A model generated the notes under the pieces. The model ran no database searches and was not told the origin of the DNA. It saw nothing but the letters and a program-made list of their open reading frames with translations. This document shows positions 1 through 5,574 of a stretch of DNA of 10,521 nt, in pieces. Position numbers and translations under genes: made by a program. Source of the DNA: JBOGED01 sp050743625. Its GTDB lineage: Bacteria > Actinomycetota > Nitriliruptoria > Euzebyales > Egibacteraceae. Position 1 is the stretch's first letter. Each line of letters opens with the position of its first letter. The stretch covers positions 1 through 10,521 of the forward strand of contig JBOGED010000405.1 of the NCBI GenBank assembly GCA_050743625.1, written 5' to 3'.

Positions 1-2
1 CA

Positions 3-770
3 CGCGATGGACCCCGCCTAAGTTGGTGGCATTGGAGCTACCGCAACGCATACGTCCAGGCCATGCGCCTGGATCCATCCGCGCGGATCTTAGACCTCGG
101 CTGTGGCACCGGTGTGGTGGCGCGTGCCCTCGCGCGGGACGGACATGCCGGTCAGATCACGGCCGTGGACCAAAGTCCGGTGCTCCTCCAGGCGGGGAGG
201 CGCCTGGCCGCTGAGGAGGGCGTCGAGCGGCGGATCGAGTTTCGCGCGATGGACGTCCATGCGTTGGACCTCGCGGACGAGGCGTTCGACGCGGTCATCG
301 CCAACACGCTGGTCAGCCATGTCACGGACCCGCTGCTCGTTCTGGAGCAGGCCGCGCGAGTGCTGCGTCCTACAGGGGTGATCGCCGTCTTCGACGGCGA
401 CTACGCCTCGCTCACCTATGGATGCTCGGACCCGGCGCTCGGCGAGGAGATGGAGCAGGCGCTTCTGGACGCGATCGTGAGCAAACCTCGAGTGATGCGG
501 GACCTGCCGAGGCTGCTCCGGAAGGCCGGTCTCAGGATCGAGGAGATCCAGCCGCACCTCTATGCGGATATCGGCACGAGCCGCTTCTTCCTCTCACTCG
601 CGGAGACCTACGTGCCCTTGGCCGCGCGCGACGGGCTTCTCGCCGCGGAGGAGGTCGACGCGTGGTTGGCGGACCAGCGCCAGTCGCACGAGGAGGGCAC
701 ATTCTTCGCGGCCTGCAGCTACTACGCGTACATCGCGAGGCGCCATGGGTCAGCGCGCCTCGACCTCTAG
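3..770 (+). CDS. Class I SAM-dependent methyltransferase, 5'-partial
   Basis: A SAM-dependent methyltransferase of the Methyltransf_11/UbiE-like type; substrate unknown. Counting from the first in-frame ATG (base 63), motif I is ILDLGCGTG (residues 10-18), the acidic end of strand 2 is ITAVDQS (33-39), motif II/post-I is FDAVIANTLVSHV, and the later strand is VLRPTGVIAVFDGDY. The C-terminal half (PRVMRDLPRLLRKAGL, ETYVPLAARDGL) looks like a substrate-side helical cap. The frame stays open upstream to base 3, reading HWSYRNAYVQAM directly before the ATG. That resembles normal N-terminal sequence of such enzymes, and no Shine-Dalgarno precedes base 63, so the true start is probably left of the window. 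Its 3' end overlaps the convergent lipoprotein gene by 21 bp. Fold assignment is firm; the reaction (small molecule, quinone or lipid) is not inferable. Confidence 0.85.
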   Translation, partial: RDGPRLSWWHWSYRNAYVQAMRLDPSARILDLGCGTGVVARALARDGHAGQITAVDQSPVLLQAGRRLAAEEGVERRIEFRAMDVHALDLADEAFDAVIANTLVSHVTDPLLVLEQAARVLRPTGVIAVFDGDYASLTYGCSDPALGEEMEQALLDAIVSKPRVMRDLPRLLRKAGLRIEEIQPHLYADIGTSRFFLSLAETYVPLAARDGLLAAEEVDAWLADQRQSHEEGTFFAACSYYAYIARRHGSARLDL

Positions 771-1634
771 CCGGGCGGTGAATGGTGGGCGGCCCTCGCC
801 GTCCGAGGGGTCGTCCTCGCTGGCCTCGACCGTCCATCGGCCGGGTGTGGGAAGCGGGAACGTGTGCGACCACGTGCCACGGCAGCCGGTGCCGCACGAC
901 GCGGTGGTGAAGGTCTCCTCGGCGACGCGGCCGTCGGGGGCGATCAGGCGCAGCAGGACCGTGGCCTCGAAGGTGTTCGCCTCACCGCGGACGGTCAGGG
1001 CGCCGGCGCTCACGCTCGCGCCCCACGGGGGGTCGGCGATCACGACCGGGGCGAGGGCGAACGGGTCGGGGCTGATGGGCTCCGACCAGTCGAGGTGGCC
1101 CCACAGCTCATCCACGGGCGCTCCATCTACGCGCAGCCGGACGGCGTCGATGCCGTCGAACTGCGCGACGGCGTGCGCGAGCTGCTGCGCGAACGCGGCC
1201 TCGGCGGCAGCGCCGCCGCGTTGGGCGCGGACCTCCCCGGACAGGTCGAGGTCCAGGGTGCCACGCTCGACGCTCGCCCCGAGCACGCGAGTAGCCGGGT
1301 CGGCCGGGCTGAACAACCCAGGGACACCAGGCTGGCCTCGGAGCAGTGCGCTGACGGCGGCCTGGGCGACCGCCCTTGTCGGCCGGTCCAGCGGGACCAC
1401 GACCGGCTCGATCCACAGCCGCCCGCTCTGGTCGCGCAGGAAGAACGTCGTCACCTGCCGGGCGCCGTCGGGCGCATCGGGAGTGGCGGCCGGGCTGGGC
1501 GAGGCGCTCGGCACTGGCTCGCCCGGCTCCGCTCGAGGTGGGGCGCTGGGCGAGGGCGCCGGGTCTTGTGGCGGCGCGGCACAGCCGACCAGCAACACGA
1601 GCACGGCGAGCGCCAGGCCTAACAGCCGAGCCAT
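750..1634 (-). CDS. GerMN-Gmad2 domain lipoprotein
   Basis: A predicted exported lipoprotein of 294 aa. The start is the ATG at 1634, because AAGGAG sits 5 nt upstream; an upstream in-frame alternative has no such site. Residues 1-17 are a hydrophobic signal ending in the lipobox LVGC, so Cys18 should be lipidated. Residues 19-60 are a Pro/Ala/Ser-rich linker. Residues 61-180 fit a GerMN (sporulation/spore germination) domain (VTTFFLRDQSGRLWIEPVVVP, then the ALLRG and DLS segments). Residues ~197-292 fit the immunoglobulin-like Gmad2 domain (VIADPPWGASVSAGALTVRGEA, then GRWTVEASEDD), with two cysteines (247, 251) close together. This domain pair occurs in non-sporulating actinomycetes too, so a germination role should not be assumed; a cell-envelope binding role is inferred. 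It lies 29 bp downstream of the polyphosphate kinase gene, probably in one transcript. Confidence 0.85.
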   Translation of the reverse strand: MARLLGLALAVLVLLVGCAAPPQDPAPSPSAPPRAEPGEPVPSASPSPAATPDAPDGARQVTTFFLRDQSGRLWIEPVVVPLDRPTRAVAQAAVSALLRGQPGVPGLFSPADPATRVLGASVERGTLDLDLSGEVRAQRGGAAAEAAFAQQLAHAVAQFDGIDAVRLRVDGAPVDELWGHLDWSEPISPDPFALAPVVIADPPWGASVSAGALTVRGEANTFEATVLLRLIAPDGRVAEETFTTASCGTGCRGTWSHTFPLPTPGRWTVEASEDDPSDGEGRPPFTARLEVEAR

Positions 1635-1639
1635 ATTCT

Positions 1640-1645
1640 CTCCTT
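1640..1645 (-). promoter_or_regulatory. Ribosome binding site of the GerMN lipoprotein gene
   Basis: AAGGAG on the minus strand, 5 nt before the ATG at 1634. It fixes the start so that the lipoprotein signal begins MARLLGLALAVL rather than with a charged 11-residue extension. Confidence 0.7.
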
Positions 1646-1663
1646 CGAGCTTCCGAGCCGATC

Positions 1664-2467
1664 TCAACCGATCAGGCTGGCGGCGTGATCGGGAACGTAC
1701 CGGTACCGCTCGCGAGGCGGCCGCTGGTAGTCCCCGGCCTCGGGCCGTGGAGGAAGCTCCAGCGGAGCCACCGTCACGTCCTGGTAGGGCACCTGGCTGA
1801 GCAGGTGCGCGATGCAGTTGAGGCGGGCCCGCCGCTTATCGTCGGCCTCGACGACGAACCAGGGGGCCTCGGGAATGTCGGTGTCGACGAACATCTCGTC
1901 CTTCGCGCGCGAGTAGTCGACCCAACGGCGGCGGGACTCGAGGTCCATCGGCGACAGCTTCCATCGCCGCATCGGGTCGTCCAGCCGCGAGCGGAAACGC
2001 CGCTCCTGCTCCTCGTCGCTCACCGAGAACCAGTACTTGAGCAACCGGATCCCATCCTCGACGAGCATCCGCTCGAACACCGGGCACTGGCGGAGGAACA
2101 CGCGCAGCTCCTCGGGGGTGGAAAAGCCCATCACGCGCTCCACGCCGGCGCGGTTGTACCAGCTACGGTCAAACAGCGCGATCTCGCCCCCCGCCGGGAG
2201 TTGAGAGGTATAGCGTTGGAAGTACCACTGGGTCCTCTCCCGCGCGCTGGGGGCGGGGAGGGCGACGATCCGAGCTACCCGGGGGTTGAGGTATTGGGTA
2301 ATCCGCTTGATCACCCCTCCCTTGCCGGCCCCGTCGCGTCCCTCGAAGACGACGACGACGCGCTCGGACTCCGCGCGGACCCACTCCTGCAGCTTGACCA
2401 GCTCTCCTTGCAACCTGAGCAGCTCCCGCTCGTAGCGCTTGCGGGGAACCTTTGCGTCGCCTTGCAC
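1664..2467 (-). CDS. ppk2: Polyphosphate kinase 2 family protein (PPK2, class I-like)
   Basis: Reversibly transfers phosphate between polyphosphate and nucleotides in the cytoplasm; class I members mainly make ATP from ADP. The protein is 267 aa, the usual single-domain length. Walker A is FEGRDGAGKGG (residues 41-51), with K49 the phosphate-binding lysine. The Walker B region is ALFDRSWYNRAGVERVMGF (97-115), with D100 and R101. The lid region is YWFSVSDEEQERRFRSR (145-161), followed by KLSPMD (170-175). The intervening WYFQRY (81-86) is also typical of the family. I chose the GTG at 2467 because GGAGGTGA ends 5 nt before it; the GTG at 2476 lies inside that same element. The class I call rests on remembered similarity to ADP-phosphorylating members; nucleotide preference cannot be proven here. 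It is first in a likely two-gene operon with the lipoprotein and divergent from the FAD enzyme. Confidence 0.93.
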   Translation of the reverse strand: MQGDAKVPRKRYERELLRLQGELVKLQEWVRAESERVVVVFEGRDGAGKGGVIKRITQYLNPRVARIVALPAPSARERTQWYFQRYTSQLPAGGEIALFDRSWYNRAGVERVMGFSTPEELRVFLRQCPVFERMLVEDGIRLLKYWFSVSDEEQERRFRSRLDDPMRRWKLSPMDLESRRRWVDYSRAKDEMFVDTDIPEAPWFVVEADDKRRARLNCIAHLLSQVPYQDVTVAPLELPPRPEAGDYQRPPRERYRYVPDHAASLIG

Positions 2468-2472
2468 CCTGG

Positions 2473-2480
2473 TCACCTCC
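2473..2480 (-). promoter_or_regulatory. Ribosome binding site of ppk2
   Basis: GGAGGTGA on the minus strand, 5 nt from the GTG at 2467, a strong anti-SD match. It abuts, base to base, the plus-strand ribosome binding site of the divergent FAD gene. Confidence 0.75.
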
Positions 2481-2487
2481 GGGAAGG
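2481..2487 (+). promoter_or_regulatory. Ribosome binding site of the FAD-dependent oxidoreductase gene
   Basis: GGGAAGG, 6 nt before the ATG at 2494. It supports that ATG over upstream in-frame codons, which would place the start inside the divergent ppk2 gene. Confidence 0.6.
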
Positions 2488-2493
2488 CCGGTC

Positions 2494-3864
2494 ATGAGCG
2501 GTCCTTCCCGGCGGGAGGCTAGCGGGCGGGGGCACGCCGTGGTGATCGGCGGCAGTGTCGCGGGCTTGACCGCGGCGGGAGCGCTCGCGCGCCACTTCGA
2601 CCAGGTCACGCTCGTCGAGCGGGACCGCTTCCCTGACGGGCCCGCCTACCGGAAGGGCATCCCGCAGTCCCGGCACCTCCATGTGTTCCTGACCGGCGGT
2701 CTCGCGGCACTCGAGCGGCTTTTCCCAGGCGTCGAAGACGACCTCGTCGCCGCGGGCGCGGTCCGCGTCAGATCGTTCGAGGAGATCCGCTGGCTCAACG
2801 CCCAGGGTTGGAGCGAGCGCTTCCCGACGGGGGAGCACTTCTTGAGCTGCAGCCGCGAGCTCTTCGACTGGCGTCTCCGCGAGCGGCTGCACTCCTTACG
2901 CAACCTTGAGGTGAAGCAGGCATCAGAGGTGGTCGAGCTGTGGGCCGGCGAGGCGGGTGTGTCGGGGGTACGCCTGCGCGAGCGCGACGCGGCGCTTGCC
3001 GCCGATCTTGTCGTCGACGCGAGCGGTCGGAGCACCCGGGCGCACCAGTGGCTCGACGCGCTCGGCTACGGGCGGCCCGCGCAGACCCGTATCGATGCGT
3101 CCCTGGCGTACGCGAGCCGCGTCTACGCGCCCCCGCCCGGGTTCTCGGCCGACTGGCTCGCCTTGTACCTCCAACCCCAGCCGCCGGCAACCTGCCGGGC
3201 GGGCGTGCTGGCCCCCCTGGAGGGCGGCAGGTGGATCGCCACGCTTAGCGGCGTAGGCCAGGACCACTCTCCCCCAACCGACGAGCCCGGATTTCTCGGC
3301 TTCGCTCGTAGCCTGCGGAGCCCGCTGCTGTACGAGGCCATCCAGGACGCGGAGCCGCGCTCACCGATCTGGGGGTACCGGCGGACCGAGAACCAACGCT
3401 GGCACTACGAGCGGATGCGCCGCTGGCCCGAGCGGTTCGTCGTGATCGGCGACGCCGCCTGCGCCTTCAACCCGGTGTACGGGCATGGCATGGCGGTCGC
3501 CGCGATGACCGCGGTCGCGCTCGACCGGCGGTTGGCCGGGGCGCCGGCTGACCTCAGCGGCTTCGCGCGCCGGTTCCAATCACAGGTCGCCAAGTGCAAC
3601 GCGGCGGCCTGGCTGATCGCTACCGGCGAGGACCTGCGCTATCCGACGACCACCGGCGCCCGCGCGAGCCGGCTGACCCGGTGCACGCACCGGTACATGG
3701 ACCGTGTGATGCGAGCGGCCAACCGCGACGCACGAGCAAACCTCGCGTTCGCCAAGGTGTTGGGCCTCGTCGCGAGCCCCCAATCGCTGTTCCGCCCATC
3801 AGTGATGGCCCTCGCCCTCGCACGAGGCGGGCGCCCTCAGCGCAAAGAGGACCCGGATGAGTGA
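2494..3864 (+). CDS. FAD-dependent oxidoreductase, epoxidase/monooxygenase-like (LasC/MonCI-type)
   Basis: A 456-aa flavoprotein. The N-terminal dinucleotide-binding fold is AVVIGGSVAGLTAAGAL (residues 15-31), with a GGSVAG glycine motif and E42 closing strand 2 (VTLVERD). A DG-type motif is LVVDASGRSTRAH (172-183), and the FAD-contacting GD motif is FVVIGDAACAFNPVYGHGMAVAA (315-337). These three motifs in order define class A flavin monooxygenase/geranylgeranyl-reductase-like enzymes. The stretch RKGIPQSRHLHVFLTGGLAALERLFPG (53-79) is, from memory, characteristic of actinomycete LasC/MonCI-like epoxidases that act on polyene chains, but no polyketide genes lie in the window. The reaction is therefore left as NAD(P)H/FAD-dependent oxidation of an unknown substrate. 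It is divergent from ppk2 and overlaps the VOC gene start by 8 nt, indicating translational coupling and a shared pathway. Confidence 0.85.
   Translation: MSGPSRREASGRGHAVVIGGSVAGLTAAGALARHFDQVTLVERDRFPDGPAYRKGIPQSRHLHVFLTGGLAALERLFPGVEDDLVAAGAVRVRSFEEIRWLNAQGWSERFPTGEHFLSCSRELFDWRLRERLHSLRNLEVKQASEVVELWAGEAGVSGVRLRERDAALAADLVVDASGRSTRAHQWLDALGYGRPAQTRIDASLAYASRVYAPPPGFSADWLALYLQPQPPATCRAGVLAPLEGGRWIATLSGVGQDHSPPTDEPGFLGFARSLRSPLLYEAIQDAEPRSPIWGYRRTENQRWHYERMRRWPERFVVIGDAACAFNPVYGHGMAVAAMTAVALDRRLAGAPADLSGFARRFQSQVAKCNAAAWLIATGEDLRYPTTTGARASRLTRCTHRYMDRVMRAANRDARANLAFAKVLGLVASPQSLFRPSVMALALARGGRPQRKEDPDE
3845..3851 (+). promoter_or_regulatory. Ribosome binding site of the VOC gene
   Basis: AAGAGGA, inside the end of the FAD gene and 5 nt before the ATG at 3857. 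This well-spaced site and ATG open a frame that stops after 15 codons, one base out of register with the VOC domain. It is the main evidence that the VOC gene is frameshifted. Confidence 0.55.
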
Positions 3865-4305
3865 CGTGGCGTCCGTGCCGGCTTTGGCGGGGTTCATCAC
3901 CTGAAGCTGCCGGTGACCGACCTGCGGCGGTCCATCGAGTGGTACGGCAGCCGGCTCGGTTACCGGTTGGCCGTGGAGTTCGTCGAGCGAGGCCAGCTCA
4001 TGGGTGTCTCGCTGCGTCATCCCAACGGCGGCCCAGAGCTCGCGCTGCGGTTAGACCCCGAGAAGGCCGTGGCCAGCGCGGGGTTCGACTACTGCTCCAT
4101 CGGCGTGCCCGACAAGCAGGCGATCGACGCCCTCGCCGCCCGGCTCGACGAGCTCGGCGAATCGCATGCGGGCGTGCACCTCGCGGGCATCGGCTGGATC
4201 TTGTCCCTGCTGCACGACCCCGACGGGCACGAGGTGCGGTTCTACACCTTGCAGACCCACACCGACCATGACCCTGACCAGGTCGTCCGGATCGAAAGCG
4301 CCTGA
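3857..4305 (+). CDS. VOC family (glyoxalase/dioxygenase-fold) protein with apparent frameshift
   Basis: A vicinal-oxygen-chelate protein, usually metal-dependent and dimeric. The domain reads VHHLKLPVTDLRRSIEWYGSR, then YRLAVEF, DPEKAVA, FDYCSIGVPDKQAIDALAARLDELGE, and LLHDPDGHEVRFYTLQ near the end. The His after V (VHH) and the Glu of GHEVRFY are the expected metal ligands. The only standard in-frame start (GTG 3913) lies after the metal-binding His and removes strand 1. A good start exists at ATG 3857 (RBS AAGAGGA, overlapping the FAD stop), but that frame gives MSDVASVPALAGFIT and stops at 3902-3904. One extra G in the GGGG run at 3889-3892 would give MSDVASVPALAGVHHLKLPVTDL, a normal VOC N-terminus. 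It is thus either a recent frameshift, a sequencing indel, or a slippage-dependent gene. If translated from 3913 the protein is 130 aa and probably impaired. Confidence 0.75.
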
Positions 4306-4331
4306 CGACGGCAACGTCCTGGCGGCACACG

Positions 4332-4886
4332 TCAGTGCCAGGAGCGGCGGCCGAGGAATGCGAGCAGCTTGGTCTGGTCGTCGGCGCCCGGGGGCGGCTC
4401 GAGGGCTGGGCCGCAGGCGCCTGGGCCGCGCAGCAAGTCGCCGAAGGTGTCCGCCCATCCCGCGACGCGGCGGACCTCGTCCGGATCGAGGCGCTCGTAG
4501 AGGCCGGTGGCACGGGCGAGGTCCCAGCTATGAATGAGCAGGTCGCCGCAGATGAACTGGTCGATCGCCTGCTCGAACGTCGTTCTACCGGCGAAGCCGT
4601 CGAACTCCGCCGACGCCCGTTCCGGGTCGTCGAGGTCCGCCTGGACGATCTTGCGGGCCGCGTTCCAGGCCGCAAGGGGATCCTCCTCGATCGCGGGGAT
4701 GGCGCCCAGCTCGCGACCGACGAGGCCAAGGAACCTGCCATGAGCCTCGATCACGTGACGGACCACGTCGCGCGCCGTCCATTTCTCACATGGTGAAGGG
4801 TTCGCCCAGCGATCATCCGGGACACTCGCGATCTTCGTGGTCATACTTTCCGCCAGACGTGCGTACCGCTGAGAGACCTCGCTCAC
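4332..4886 (-). CDS. TIGR03086 family metal-binding protein (DinB/maleylpyruvate isomerase-like fold)
   Basis: A small (184 aa) protein of the actinobacterial TIGR03086 type in the DinB/MDMPI-N four-helix-bundle superfamily. Several superfamily members are thiol-dependent (mycothiol) enzymes, but most TIGR03086 members are uncharacterised. The hallmark segments are SPCEKWTARDVVRHVIEAH (31-49), the tryptophan-containing first motif with H44, and QFICGDLLIHSWDLARATG (110-128), the HxWDLA motif. H44, D115 and H119 fit the His, acid-x3-His metal triad, with Asp in place of the usual Glu. The start is the GTG at 4886, since GAGGAG stands 6 nt upstream; a longer frame to 5021 adds sequence with no family resemblance and intrudes into the divergent gene. 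It is convergent with the VOC gene (26 bp gap) and divergent from the AraC-TetR hybrid frame. A mycothiol-linked role is inference. Confidence 0.85.
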   Translation of the reverse strand: MSEVSQRYARLAESMTTKIASVPDDRWANPSPCEKWTARDVVRHVIEAHGRFLGLVGRELGAIPAIEEDPLAAWNAARKIVQADLDDPERASAEFDGFAGRTTFEQAIDQFICGDLLIHSWDLARATGLYERLDPDEVRRVAGWADTFGDLLRGPGACGPALEPPPGADDQTKLLAFLGRRSWH

Positions 4887-4892
4887 TTCGTG

Positions 4893-4898
4893 CTCCTC
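4893..4898 (-). promoter_or_regulatory. Ribosome binding site of the TIGR03086 gene
   Basis: GAGGAG on the minus strand, 6 nt from the GTG at 4886. It decides the start of the 184-aa form. Confidence 0.6.
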
Positions 4899-4983
4899 GG
4901 AGTGCGCCCGGAGGTGAAGATCGGCGCTCGACCGGTGGATCTCTTGAAGAAAGGCGACACCGGCGTTTGCTACCTTGCTCGTC

Positions 4984-5574
4984 GTGGTCGTTCCGGTCGA
5001 AGACGATGCTCGCGGGATCATCGCCCCCGTGGCAGGGCTGGCGAGGTTCCGGCTGGACCGGCATGCGCCGTCGGCGGCGGTCGCTCGCTTCGTCGACCGG
5101 TACTGGGTGGCGACCTGGGACCTGTCCAGGGAAGGCCCCTACACCCAGCGGGTGTGTTCACCGAACAACGTCGCCGGCATCAAAGCCAGGGAGGAGGCGT
5201 TGGCGGCGAGCTTCGATGCCTACCTCGAGCTGCTTGCCGGCCACGGCCTGCTGCACGCCGACACCGACGGCAAGCTTCGGGAGTACGCGATTCGGGCCGC
5301 GACCAGTGGTTTCTCCCTCGGCGACCAGTTCGTGTCGGAGGAGCTGCAGCTCCCGCTGGAGGTCAAGGCCGGCTGCCTGGCGGAGGTCGTGCGCCGGACC
5401 TTCGAGCCTCCCGGCGAACCCGATCCGCGGGCGCTGCGAGCCGTCGCGCCACAGGCGATCGTGCTGTTCGACGAGATGCTTGCCCAATGCGATCCGTCCA
5501 GGCCCAGATCCGCAGCTCCTGCTGCGGGCCCGGAAGCCTTCCAACCAACCACGCGCACCATGGAGGGATCATGA
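4984..5574 (+). CDS. Hybrid frame: AraC-family N-terminal (DUF6597-like) remnant joined to TetR C-terminal ligand domain
   Basis: An uninterrupted frame of 196 aa (from GTG 4984; TTG 4975 is an alternative) made of two unrelated regulator pieces. Residues 1-57 (MVVPVEDDARGIIAPVAGLARFRLDR, then VARFVDRYWVATWDL and PYTQRV) match the N-terminus of AraC regulators with a DUF6597-like sensor domain. Those proteins are usually about 270-300 aa and carry a C-terminal HTH, which is absent here. From about residue 60 the sequence switches to a TetR C-terminal domain: AGIKAREEALAASFDAYLELLAGHGLLHADTD, AIRAATSGFSLGDQFV, LPLEVKAGCLAEVVRRTFEPPGEPDP. The TetR HTH N-terminus is also absent. The join falls near bases 5150-5170. 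The frame ends in ATGA, overlapping the P450 start, which suggests the TetR part was the native upstream neighbour of the P450. No clear Shine-Dalgarno precedes 4984. The product is probably non-functional as a DNA-binding regulator; a ligand-binding role is not excluded. Domain assignments are from memory. Confidence 0.6.
   Translation: MVVPVEDDARGIIAPVAGLARFRLDRHAPSAAVARFVDRYWVATWDLSREGPYTQRVCSPNNVAGIKAREEALAASFDAYLELLAGHGLLHADTDGKLREYAIRAATSGFSLGDQFVSEELQLPLEVKAGCLAEVVRRTFEPPGEPDPRALRAVAPQAIVLFDEMLAQCDPSRPRSAAPAAGPEAFQPTTRTMEGS
5562..5567 (+). promoter_or_regulatory. Ribosome binding site of the P450 gene
   Basis: GGAGGG just before the ATG at 5571 (about 3-4 nt spacing), inside the last codons of the preceding hybrid frame. 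It supports independent or coupled initiation at 5571. Confidence 0.6.

Noticed and set aside
562..1800. Very long open frames antisense to, or in other frames of, the methyltransferase, lipoprotein and PPK2 genes.
   Set aside because: Their translations are Arg/Ala/Gly-rich with no domain, typical shadow frames in high-GC DNA.
4302..4335. CTGACG / CGTCAG inverted repeat spanning the convergent VOC and TIGR03086 gene ends as a shared terminator.
   Set aside because: Six-base arms, a 22-nt loop and no T-tract make it a weak candidate.
4932..4963. Inverted repeat CCGGTG / CACCGG in the divergent region before the hybrid regulator.
   Set aside because: Arms of 6 bp with a 20-bp spacer are expected by chance at this GC content.
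4971..4984. TACCTT at 4971-4976 as a -10 box for a leaderless transcript starting at GTG 4984.
   Set aside because: The only -35-like hexamer (TTGAAG, 4944-4949) is 21 bp away, too far for a standard promoter, and nothing else supports it.
4890..5570. The P450 frame is open for about 680 bases upstream of base 5571.
   Set aside because: The upstream translation has no P450 similarity and lies across the hybrid regulator frame. GGAGGG next to ATG 5571 and the normal P450 length favour that start.
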